NCBI GenBank assembly: GCA_026413225.1
Contig: CM048552.1
Location: 189,382,053 to 189,446,052, forward strand
From: Otis tarda
Lineage: Eukaryota > Chordata > Aves > Otidiformes > Otididae
Direction of reading: 5' to 3'
DNA length: 64,000 nt
In this document: piece after piece, positions 24,361 through 36,600 of the stretch
Numbering within the stretch: the stretch's first letter is position 1
How the letters are laid out: the number at the start of each line of letters is the position of its first letter
Translations under genes and position numbers: made by a program
The notes under the pieces: generated by a model
What the model was told of the DNA's origin: nothing
Database searches by the model: none
What the model saw: only the letters and a program-made list of their open reading frames with translations

Positions 24361-24546
24361 TGGTTAATACTAATTTAGGTTACTGAAGCTGGCAGAGAAA
24401 GCTGCTATTCTAAATGGGGAGGTACGAAGTTTCAGGTTGATCCTGTGGTTCCCTCCCACCTTCCAGCATGTATATAAATTGTCAGCTCTCCAGACCCTTT
24501 GCCAGGTCTCTCTTCTAGACTTGCCAGAAGCAACAGAGGACTAAAG
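24361..24546 (+). promoter_or_regulatory. POSTN: POSTN core promoter and 5' UTR
   Basis: A TATATAAA box lies at 24471-24478. A transcription start about 25-32 bases downstream (around 24500-24508, inferred) would give a 5' UTR of about 40-45 bases before the ATG at 24547. The GC content rises just upstream of the TATA box (CCTCCCACC near 24450). No CpG island is visible, which fits a tissue-restricted TATA promoter. The start site itself is an inference. Confidence 0.75.
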
Positions 24547-24668
24547 ATGAAGATCTTTTTCTTATTCACCTTTTCCACTTTTTTGTTGTCTGCTTTTGAA
24601 CAAGCAGCTGCTTCTGCTCACTATGACAAGATTTTAACTCATAGTCGAATAAGGGCACGCGACCAAGG
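24547..24668 (+). CDS. POSTN: POSTN exon 1: signal peptide and N-terminus
   Basis: Starts at the first ATG after the TATA box. It encodes M-K-I then a hydrophobic core ([11 protein letters not shown]), with likely signal-peptidase cleavage around residues 20-24 (E-Q-A-A-A-S-A). The rest ([17 protein letters not shown]) is typical of periostin. The donor is GG|GTAAGT, ending in phase 2. Confidence 0.96.
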
Positions 24669-27600
24669 GTAAGTAACTGTGTTTTATTTCTATTTTAAAA
24701 GAGTGCTTGTTAATCTTTATTCTCGCCTTTCTTCTCACATTATATTAAATATGATTTTTCACTTTGAATTCTTACTATCATTCAAATAGAACATTATTTC
24801 TCAATTAATTTTACAATAATTGTTCCTAAATATAAAGCTTTCTAGGGAGTTTCAAAAGGAGACAGAATACTATTAAACTTCATAAAATGTGGAAAAATCT
24901 AAAATCACCACTTCTTAGTGAATAAAATACATTCATTTTAGAATCACTGAAGTTAATTACAGTTCATTATTAATCTAATGGGACATCCGCTATGTTTAAT
25001 ATACATTTTCTAATATTTGAATAGAGTCAACACCTATTCCACAGCATTTGCTCCCTTTATTCCATCCTAATGAAAACCATGAACTCTATTTAAATGCTTT
25101 ATAACATATGAATATACACTAGGAGCCCTTTGTAAAACTTCTGTTCCCACTAGAGCAATGCAGCAAGCTGCTCGGCAGGGTACCCAAAAGACAATGCTTA
25201 CAAGCCAGGCGGCTCGGAGACATGGAAATAATTTTAACAGCTTGTGTCAGGGAGACACATGTATCTAAACATATTTTCCTTCAGTCTTCTTAAGTAAAAA
25301 AATGTTCTTTGAATAAGAATTTTTTACCATCCTGTCTTCATTTGTTGAATTCCCTCTGCCTGCTATAAAAACACACACACTCCCACCCTGAGATTTTAGT
25401 AAAAATGTCCACTGACTTCCCACTGTTGTAAAATATGTTCTAACATTTGAACTAATATTTCTTTTTTAATTGTAGAAGTATGAAAATTAGTGACAAAATG
25501 TCTGCTCCATGGAATTTACCCTTAAAAATTTCCTCTTCTGTACACTACCATGCTAAGGAAAAAGTATTCTTCATTTGAAATCTGTAACTCTTTTTATTTA
25601 CATGCCAATTTACCCTTTGGTCCCCAGTAATTCCCAGAATGTTTACTTAGGTGCCTGCGGTACTCCAAACGGTTGGTAATCAAAATAGCTGATTGATTTA
25701 CAGAAGACAGGCTTTCCTTCTACATAAGGAACAAGGCACTTTTCTTCCCCATCTCCCCGTGACCTTCAGCTGCACAGATGTGTACAAGACAAAAACTTTA
25801 ATGCAAAGAGCCTGATGGTATTCACAGCTCCATCCTTGGTGGCTGGTAATTAATGCACTTCACAGGGGGAAGGGTGAAATGTAAGGCATACTGAAACTTT
25901 ACTAGGCACAGCTGGCAATCACTGCCTATCAGAGGCAGAGGTTCAAACCAGAACAGAGGGGAACCCTCTCTCCCTGCTAGGAGGGTGGGCTTGCCAAGGA
26001 GCCCAGCTGGGCAGTCCCAGGAGCTTATACTGTGGTTGCTTAAAAACACACCTGCACCAGGAACTGAAGCCAGATGTTCATTTCTTACTCTTGCTCCACA
26101 GAAACTATATTTGCTGCTGTTTTATATAAAGTTTTTCCAAAGATGTATGGAAACTTCTTTTAAAAATGTTTCTCCCTCCTACCCATAGGCCCAATGTCTG
26201 TGCCCTTCAGCAAGTTATGGGAACAAAAAAGAAATACTTCAGCACCTGCAGAAACTGGTACCAGGGAGCTATCTGTGGAAAGAAAGCGTAAGTTTTCTGT
26301 TTCAAAACTATTCCCCATTCATTGGGATATAATGTATGATTAGAAAACTCTCCTTTTCTCAGTGGCAAACTAACTTTGTTTTGAATGCAGGCACAAGAAA
26401 AAATTACAGGATTACTGGTTCTCTTTAGCAGTTTCTAAAACCGTCTGGATAACTGGTCCAGTAATTGTTGCCAAAATAATCACAAAAGGAATGGAAAGTC
26501 TGAAAATGACAGCATAGTATGTAGTCCTTTTTAAGTTCAAGAGGCTTGAGAGTATTAGTTTCAGCAATACTTCTCTGAGTTAAGTATTCATAGCTCTATT
26601 TTAAACACGAAGAGATATATGAGTTTAAGTGACAAACACAAAACCACAGAGGAACCTAACAGGCCAGCTGTGAGAAGAACTCAGCACTATCCAGCAGAGC
26701 TTTGTGCTCAGACCACACCTCTCCAGAAAAGAAAAAATAAAATGGTTGTGGGTACAGATTAGGTCTGGTTGAGTTTGGCATTCTTTTGGAACCTGTGTAT
26801 ATATTTCAATTGTCACTTCTCATAATGCCAGTCATTGCCTTCTCTGTGATAAAATAGTTACTACTGCTTCGTTAGCCATAGAGTAGGTTCAGAATGTGAA
26901 CACATACAAAATCCTTGGTCCTAAACTTGGTCTGCCCCACTTGCCTCACTTAGAATTGAATAATTTAACAGATACTAACATTGTTTACCAAATAAAATAA
27001 ACTAATGTTTTTCTAGTGTGCTACATTTTCTCTTGCTGTTATGCAATTACTTGGATAAATTTCTCATCAGTTGTCACAGGAAATCATTATTTTTATTTTT
27101 ACATTACTTTTTTACAGAGTCCAAATAGGTCTGGGGTGACATTTTCAGAAAGTCTTGAGTGAGCAGGGAGTCCAGGCTCCAGTTGCAACTCTGTCTTAGG
27201 GTATTAGGAGTCTCTTGGTGAAAGCCCACCAAACTCTTCCAAGTGACTAAGTAATAGTTAAGTACACAATATGAATAGCCACTGAGCGATTGTGTGCCAT
27301 AAAGAGGTTATGTTATATGGATACAAGGTGCAAATTATGTATATGAGGAACTTGACTCCATTTAAAGTAAGATTTGTATTTAAAATTCTCCTAACAAACA
27401 TCAAACACTGTTTTAGATGTTAGTCTTATGTGGAATAGAGATTTTTTGTTTCTGTGCCAAGGGCTTCTTTAACAGAGGTTAATATGGAAGTAAAATATCC
27501 ACAGTGTTAGCTACATAAGCCAGTCAAATATTACTTTCTTTGTAAACAAGCTCTTAAATATTCTTGAAAATGTTTTTTTAATCAACAATATTTCACTAAA

Positions 27601-30600
27601 TGGAATAGGAAGGAGAGCTTGAACAAGAAGTGACTGATAATATGATTGAGTCATATTTTTATTCTCCTGATTGTCAAAGTAATTAGTAAATAGATCCACA
27701 TTTTTCAGTCCATTCTTCAAGTTTAAAAAAGTACTTCCAAATATAGAAACAATGAGATTCCTGAAAAAAAAAGATAAATTTAACTTTAAACAATTACACA
27801 TACCTCACATTGATTCCAAGCGAGCTTTTACAAACAGAATACTTCTAAGTTAAAACTGCAACTATATGACTTTGTAAACTTGTGTGAAATTCATTGAATG
27901 TTTCTTTTCAGAAAGTTAAAGAATTCTGTGTTTACAAAGAATTAGATGGAGACACAATCTGGGCTTGTGCAGGGGAATGGTGGGGCACAAAACGTCAGTG
28001 CATCTACACATATGACACTTTTGTAATTAAAAAGGTATCTTTTTCCCTATTTATTTTTTTCATTTTTCTTCAAAGTCAACTTTACATTTTGTTTCACTTT
28101 TTGATTGGTTCAGCTGTATTGGCTGACAAACCTTTATATTCATAGTTCTTGAGCATGATCTCTATACTTACTAATGTAGACTAGATAGAACAGAATAGAC
28201 TAGACTATTTCAGTTGGAAGGGACCTACGATAACCTAGTCCAACTGCCTGATCAACTCAGGGCTGACCAAAAGTTAAAGCTTGTTATTAAGGGGGTTGTC
28301 CAAATGTCTCTTAAACACTGACTGGCTTGGGGCATCGACCACCTTTCTAGGAAGCCTGTTCCAGTGTTCGACTACACTCTCCATAAGGAAATGCTTCCTA
28401 AATATAAAACTGATTAAGACTCCCATATCATTATTTATGTGAGAAAAATACCTCCAGTAGCAATTTTTGCACTGTTAAAATCAGACATGCAAATCAAATA
28501 GTAGTTAGGCAAGGACCTGAAATTGGTTTGGATTGTGGTATCTACTGCTCCTGTTGGGTATTAGAGGCTTTGTATTTTTTGAGATTCATGAAAGAAGCTG
28601 TGTGTCACAACATGGTGTTCGAAAGGATCCTCAGGAAAAAGGCTGAGGGAAGGAGAAGGGAGTTTTCTTCCATTTTCTTTCTGAGAAAATGTTTTCAGTC
28701 CTCTGCCTGCATACCATAAAATAATGAAGCTGAGTTATACTTCTGACACAGTGAGGCACTGATTCCAACACACAGCCTTGCCTTTCAAGCACTCCCATAG
28801 CTTTGAAGTCTCAACTCTGAAGCCAGTCTAGACATGAGGAACCGTAACATTGCCCCACCAGAGCCGACAAAAAGACCTGATTTCCATGGGCCAAACTGTT
28901 ACCCTAAGCTTTCTGCTATTGTAAACTTCATTGGTTACTAATTACTTACTTCCTTAAGGAGGTGGAAGAAATTAACAGCAGTAAGTTAGAGTAGGTGTAG
29001 CACAAATCATAATGAACATCCTACCCAGACAAGCAATCTGATAATTCTAAGTCCCCAGAAGTTTCTTTGGAACGTAATTGACTGTCTGGAATCCTAACCA
29101 GTCTTTCCCATTCTGATTTTTGGCTTTGTTTTTATAAGAAAACCCAGACAGATTAGAACCCATTTTTCATACAAATTACAGATTTGTATGTGTTTTATGA
29201 TGGTAATAAATGGCTATAATGATAAATTTACAGTCAATTTACAGTGTGTGGTCATTTGCCCCACCTCTACTTTCAATTTTTTTCAGGACCCATAGGTTTA
29301 CATTTTTTATTAGAATCTTTCCTTCTCCTCCAGGTGGCATTATAATACTGACTTCCCATTTTATTCAGTCAATGTGCTGCAAGTCATCCAAAATACTTCA
29401 CCTTTTGAGTAAAGTTTGCCATACCACTAACTTCTTTGGCACTACATTTTATTCCACTGCAGACACATCAGGAAGAAGGATATTTCCTGAAAATTACTTA
29501 GCCTAAAACTCGGATATTCTCAAAGTCAGTTTTGGAAAACAATTACTCCTGTGGTTTTATTCCTAGATAGATGTAATGTCTTTGCATGAGAGAAAGTCTG
29601 CTCTCATCGCAAAGATGAGAGAGTTTATTACTTTGCTGAACTCCAGAAGTAAAATGAGTTATGCAATGAGAGACACCTTAAGGGATCTTGGGGTGCTGGT
29701 ATACAGCTGGGTGAACATGAGCCAGCAGTGTGCCCAGGTGGCCAAGAAGGCCAACAGCATTCTGGCTTGTATCACAAACAGTGTATCCAGCAGGAGTAGG
29801 GAAGTGATTGGGCCCCTATACTTGGCACTGGTGAGGCCGCATCTCAAATACTGTGTTCAGTTTTGGGCCCCTCAGTACAAGACGTTGAGTTGCTGGAGCA
29901 TGTCCAGAGAAGGGCAATGAAGCTGGTGAAGGGTCTGGAGCACAAGTCTTATGAGGAGTGGCTGAGGGAACTGGGATTGTTTAGTCTGGAGGAGGGGAGG
30001 CTAAGGGGAGACCTCATTGCTCTCTACAACTACCTGAAAGGAGGTTGTAGGGAGGCAGGTGTTGGTCTCTTCTCCCAAGTAAATAGTGACAGGAACAAGA
30101 GGAAATGGCCTCAAGTTCCAGCAGGGGAGGTTTAGATTGGATATTAGGAAAAATTTCTTTACTGGAACAGTCTGCCAAAGGAAGTGGTGGAGTCACCATC
30201 CCTGGAGGTGTTCAAAGAATGTGTAGACATGGCACTTCAGCACATGGTTTAGTATGCATGGTGTTTTTGGGTTGATGGTTGGACTTGGTGATCTTGGAGG
30301 TCTTTTCCAACCTTAAAGATTCTATGATTCTCTTCTGTGATTCATGTGCCAGGAAAAATAGTTGAAAACAATAGACAGTTTGGACTCCTTGAGCTAAAGT
30401 CGGGTGGTGACTTTGTTCTCTTCACTGACTAGAATTTAGAGCAATTTAAGATCTAAAACATTTTAGAGAGCCTATGTAAGGCCCTAAGCAAAAAGCCTGC
30501 TACAGCCAGACAGAGGAAGACATTTAGCAAGTGGGGCTGAGTGGATTTGGGCATGACAGTCTACACAAAACTATCACCTACCTTCTTCCTTCTCTTAACA

Positions 30601-33600
30601 CTCCTACTGTTGCACAAGCACTCAGAGAGCAAGGCTAGAGGAGGAAATCTGTGTATGGGAGTATGTTAAGTCATAGAACACCTGGGGATCTTTTTGTGGC
30701 TGTAATACAGCATCTGTTATAACTTAGTCTTACCTTTTAATGGGAGTTTTAAACTCTGTGTACTCAAACCAGAAATGCAGACATGACTAAAGAGGTTACT
30801 TGCTAATCCAGAGGATAATGACTCTTCTCATGTTAATATCTCCCTGTTAACAATTTCTCCCTAACATGTATATATGATCTATAAAATGTTAAGAATGCTT
30901 TTATTGTTTACACTTCCTGTCCACTGCTGTGAATTTCCAATTGAGATGCAACTTAAAGATTTGGTAAAATCAAGGCCTATTGGACAGTCTTTCCACTGTT
31001 TCTATGCTGTGTTTTATCTCCATGCCAGTAAGGAGTAGAAATAGATGAAACACAGAGCTGATCTAAATAAACTGAAAACTGGCTCTGTTAGCCAAGAATA
31101 ACAAGGACATAAGGTAGTGTAGCTCTGCCCCTTTTCCTTTGGAATATACTCCTTTGGATGAGATCAGAACCACTTTGTGCTAAAAAAAAAAAAAACAAGC
31201 AACCAAATTAAAAAAAAAAGCAGACCACCCCAAAATTAAAAAAAAAAAAAAAAACTTAAGAAGGCAGCATTGCTTATTATCTGAGTAACTGCTTTCTTCG
31301 CCTATGCACTATCTTATATTGAACTAGTAGGGAGATACAGATGAGGATGACTTATGATGTGAGATGGTACTTCTCCTGTGCACAGTGTCAATACATGAGT
31401 GGTGCTGAGGAACTTCATCTTGCACCAAGTTTTATCTGGTTCTAACCTTATCGTGGGATCCTCCATACAGACCCTTTTTCTCCTATTCCATCTTTCTCAC
31501 TACATTTTGAGCACAGCTGATGCATGGACTTTCTAATTGCAGTCAACTGTAAGGGAACATGAATACTGTAAGTAGGAACTTACAGTAACCCTTGATGACT
31601 GAAAAAAAAAAGCCTGGGCTGTACATAACAAGTCACATGGTAAAAAACACACTGATCTTGTAATGCTTGGCTGAAGAAGCATTTTGTTTCTTATCTATGT
31701 TCTTCAGCCGATTTTCTGCCTTTCATTAATTGTGTCATTGTTGGATATGGTAAGAAGACTAAGCTTGCCATATCTTATGACTCAGCTTCCTCTTTCCTTT
31801 TTCCAAAAGCTAATTAAGACTGCAGTCTTTCATAGTTACTCAGGGGCTGAGGGGGAGATATTTTCTATTTCATGGAAAGAAAAAATATTTTTTCATGACA
31901 AAGCAGTTCACAGAGTTGGGAAATATTCTGACTTCTATTCTGTTACATAATTTTCTTTATTTTTTTTTATTATTAACTTCTGGCAGGGATGCAACACGGA
32001 GGAACAGTATAAGGTTAATTTCCTTATTAGTTAGAAAATCTGCAGCCTAAGCTGTATGCTATTCTTGCATTCCCAAGAAATAGCCATTCGGCAAATTGCT
32101 TTACAGAAAGAGATGTATAGAAGAACTATACAAATACTTTTGATACATGGCTTCTCAGTTGAAAAGGCGCACATGGCAGAAGGGATAATATGTCTTGTGT
32201 GTATATGTAGATGAGGGAATGGAGACAAAATATTTTCATAGCACAAAGAAATGAAAGACCATGTTTTTTTTAAAAAAAAAATCTGTAATTTTCACCAGCT
32301 CTATCAGATTGCTGTCAATTATGGAATTATAATGCTCACTTTTAAAATCATGCTTTGTAATCCTATTGTTCTTCCAATAATAACATACTTTTTATATAAA
32401 ATACTTTTATTTTTTAATCTTTTCAAGTAGTTAATATATTGAAGGTCTTAAGTTCTACTTTTCAGTAAAATAAGCTATTCATTTTAATGTGGTTGTGGTT
32501 AATCTTTTGTCAGCTTTAGTTCAGGAAAATGAGAGGAGTGTACTCAGCTACCACCAAAGTTTAGGAAAAATGAGAGAAGTGTACTCAGCTACCACCAAAG
32601 AGTCTACAAATTAAAAGCTGGAATGTAGTGGTAAAGACTTAGAAAAACCTTCAGAACTCTAGCTTTGCCAATATCAGCCACACCTATAAAAATAAATCTA
32701 TTATCTAAAACCATGATGACAATTTTTCTTTGTAATTCACAGTGTACCATAATTTGAAAAGTAATATCTGAACTCTAATGTCTTAAAGTTTATGCTCCCT
32801 CTTCTGAGCAGCCAAAAGCAAGTCTGTGATAACTTCAGTGAATTTGCACTTTCATGTAAGAGAGGATAATTTGTCAAGTAGATTTATGGTACAGCTTTTA
32901 TTTCTGTCATATTAGTTAAGAAGACATTGAATCTTACAAGACCTTCAGTGCTAAATTGAATGTTACAATATAGAATTATCAGTTAGCCCTGTTGTGCTGC
33001 TAGGTATAGCTTATTCCTATTCAAGAACAGGAATATTTTATTAACATAATTATATGAGAGTTCCTGGCCCCTGGTATTGCTGAATTCTATGTATGCTGTG
33101 ATAACATGCTCTTTTAACTCTGTTTTTGATTTGTTGCAGTCTGGTTTTCATCCTCACTGCATTTACCAGTGAATTTTCCCTTGTGCCCATCCATCCAGTC
33201 TTGAGTTCTCTATGATCTTCTTTATGTCTGTTCTTAATTAGTTCTCTCTCTCATTCCTGAGCTTCTTCAAAGTCTTCCTTGATAAAATGAGCCTCTGCCA
33301 TCCCACTTTCTGTCAGCATGTAATCTACAGGACCTTCTCCTAAATACCTGTACCTAAATCCTCTATCCAGTACGTAGGTGGCCACAGGACCTTCTCCTAA
33401 ATACCTGTACCTAAATCCTCTTTCCAGTATGTAGGTGGCCTCAGGTAGTTTTTTCATTTTAATTTCTCTTCAGTTCCTTTATTTATTTTCTTTTTCCTTT
33501 GAAACCTTGCTGCCATCAGTTTCTCTGAAAGTCCCCACTCTTTTTATTTTTTCCTTTCTTCAATCCCATCTAATATTTCAAAATAGACCATTTAAGTTAA

Positions 33601-36600
33601 TTCTTTTCATCTGCTATTCTAGTCACATCATCTTTTAATAATTCTACATGAGTTCCACATGCTTTCCCCTTGTTCCTTCCTAACACTTAATGACAGCACT
33701 CATACTGTAAAGTCAAAAGTCCTACATTTAGTAAACTACAGCCAATTTGTAGTCTATATCGAAAAGGTTGAATGATAAAATGGGATGAAGACCTGGAGAG
33801 TGTATACTTAGCAATGAAAAAATAGTATTAAAAAAATTTAAAATTAGACTCAGCTAAAATTAGTATACATTTCTCCTGTATATTATTTAATTGTGGTTTT
33901 GTTTATATCCCACAGAACTGTCTTATATGAGTGCTGTCCTGGCTACATGAAGATGGATGGTATGAGAGGATGTCCTGCAGGTACAAGCTTATTTTCATAT
34001 AGATGAGACAGTATATGAGAAGCATTACAATACAGGAGACTTTCAAAGATGACTATCTTGAGAAATGATTGCCTCTTTTTAAGAATTACTGCCTGAGAAT
34101 ACATAGCTTCATTTGCATACAGTCAACACAGTTAAAAATCAGCTGTCACTGAATTTACCGTGCAGTTTAGGTTGCATTTCACAGCTCCTTACAGCTGCTA
34201 GGTTGGAGAGGAACAATAATTTCTTCAATACCCAAAGCTGCCAAAGAACTTTTATTCCTATTCCCATCTCACCCTAGAATAACCTAAACGGTGCCAGTGA
34301 GGTCAGAAACTAAGGACATGAGGTATAGCAGATCTAAGTTCTATTTATTCCTTTTCCTGAGAAGACTTGAATCTTCTTTACTAAAAGAGTGTTATAGCCT
34401 TTAAATAAACTAAGAAGGAGTGCAAATGAAGACAGGAATTATTGATTTTTTCTGTTTGTATTATTCTGTTTTGCATAAATAAAATTAATTGCAACAGGAA
34501 TGAGTAATCTGAGAAGGAATATATTTCATAACTTTAGATCCCTATATCTGAAGTAACCATTTTACATTCTGTAATACAGTTAGACATATCTAAGGGAGAG
34601 TTCAGCGTTTTTAGATGAATTAATCTCACTTTAGATGTTTACATTAGGATGAGGCCAGTCACACTCTGGAATTACCTGTTCCTCTGCATTACTATAAAAA
34701 TAGTCAAGAACAATGAGCTGGCATGCAGATGCTTCACTTCTAGATGCCTAGAATTAGGAGAGATGAATCCTGCTGTCATGTAGCAGTGTTTTAACTGTGA
34801 GACTATGGCCACTTTTATTCTCTGGATGAACCAATGCATGCACAAACCACAGACTGGAAGAAGAGCAAAAGGCCTCACAAGAATAATTCTGGTCCACTAT
34901 GCCCAAAGTAGACCCACTCCATTGAAATTTTTGTTATTATAGATGGAATTTACTTATGTCTTCTCTGAAAGGTCCTCAATGGATAGGCTTCCATTTCAGG
35001 TTAGGTTTCACTCATAACAAGACAACTCTTCTAAAGAAAACATTACAATATTTTGTTTTGTTTGATCTAACTTTTCATCTCATTAAGCAAACCAAAAAAA
35101 TAACAAGCAGATGTGTTCAGATGGTTTTTGAGTATGTGGAAAATGGAATTGTAATCCAAGCATGTTGTTTTAATAATGATTTAAACAGATTCCGAAAGGC
35201 AATACTATTGTCCAAATAAATAGAAAAAAAAAAAACAAAGTGGATTTGTAAGAAACTGGATGACTGAAAAGTTTACAGTATTCTTGTCTCATGTTTATTT
35301 TAGTTGCTCCTATTGATCATGTATATGGTACACTTGGTATTGTGGGAGCTACCTCCACGCAGCAGTATTCCGACATATCAAAGCTGAGAGAAGAAATTGA
35401 GGGACGAGGATCATTCACATTCTTTGCACCAAGCAATGAAGCCTGGGAGGAATTAAGTTCAGTGAGTCTGTGTGTGTGTATGTGTGTGTGTGCATGTGTT
35501 AAAGTATGTTTCTCTTTCAGCTAATGTTGTTTTAGCTGCAACAACTTATCTATGATAAGGTAGACTAGAAACAATATTGATATTTTAGATATAAAAGGAC
35601 ATTACACAAGTTATAATAAAAGAATTTGCATGTTTAACATGCATTGCTGAAGCTAGAGAACCTGAATTTATTTTCAGGCCTACTAAGTAACTGTAAGTGG
35701 TTTTTTTTATTTAAGCATCTGCATGACAATTATTAATGATTGGTGTTATTAGTGTAGTTTTAGGGAAACTAACAGGAATTCCAGCAATTACATCATGTGG
35801 AGTATAATTGTACTTTGTCAGTGGTTCAAGTGTCCTTCTTTAAGTAATATTTTTAGTTAAATAAATATTGAACCAGAGCTCCTCCAATGACTTGTCTGTG
35901 ATGAGACTTCATCTTCCATTAGTGAGCAAATCAGACTAAAACATCATTTAAGTAGAGCCAGGCTGATAGATATGGAAGTCATGTCTCCTAACAGGAAATA
36001 TCCATTGTTTAATATATTGAAAGCATGTGTTATAGTAAAGCAATATGTACATATTTCCAACTGGAAGAATGTTTTGAAGCTTCTAATTAATTAAATTCAT
36101 TTCTTTTCAGGAAATTCACAGGAATTTGGTTGACAATGTAAATATTGAACTGTATAATGCTCTCCACCACCATATGGTAAACAAACGCATGTTGACAAAA
36201 GATCTTAAGAATGGCATGACTCTAGTGTCTATGTATAATGACCAGAAATTGATTATTAACCATTATCCTAATGGGGTAAGTCTATTCTTATTTTTTCCCT
36301 AATATAATTATTCAGTTATAGCCATTACTCTTTTCTTTACTTCCTTCTATAGCTGAGAAAATAGATTACAGAAAGTTCAACATCTAGCAAGTCCAATATG
36401 ACAATGAACTTTCTTCCTAAAAGACAAAGACTTTTGTGGCCAAAATATATGGTCTTAATAAAAATGAGAACAAAATTTATGATTAATCTTCATGCATGTA
36501 TTAAATAATATTAAATCCAATCTTTTCTTTGGATTGGAGTGCATAGTAGAAGCATTTCAGATTGCAGGGGACACACATCCAGTATTTGGCTGAAAAAAAA

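Larger units (their letters stand above)
26288..33915 (+). other. POSTN intron 2 (7.6 kb)
   Basis: Holds an antisense CR1 end (28183-28410), a plus-strand CR1 end (29680-30333), A-rich tracts (31183-31254), two tandem duplications (32523-32600, 33329-33442) and an exon-like open segment at 27912-28034. The rest is AT-rich and unremarkable. Confidence 0.8.

Noticed and set aside
35291..35524. 77-codon frame as a stand-alone protein
   Set aside because: It is POSTN exon 4 read through its donor into the GT repeat.
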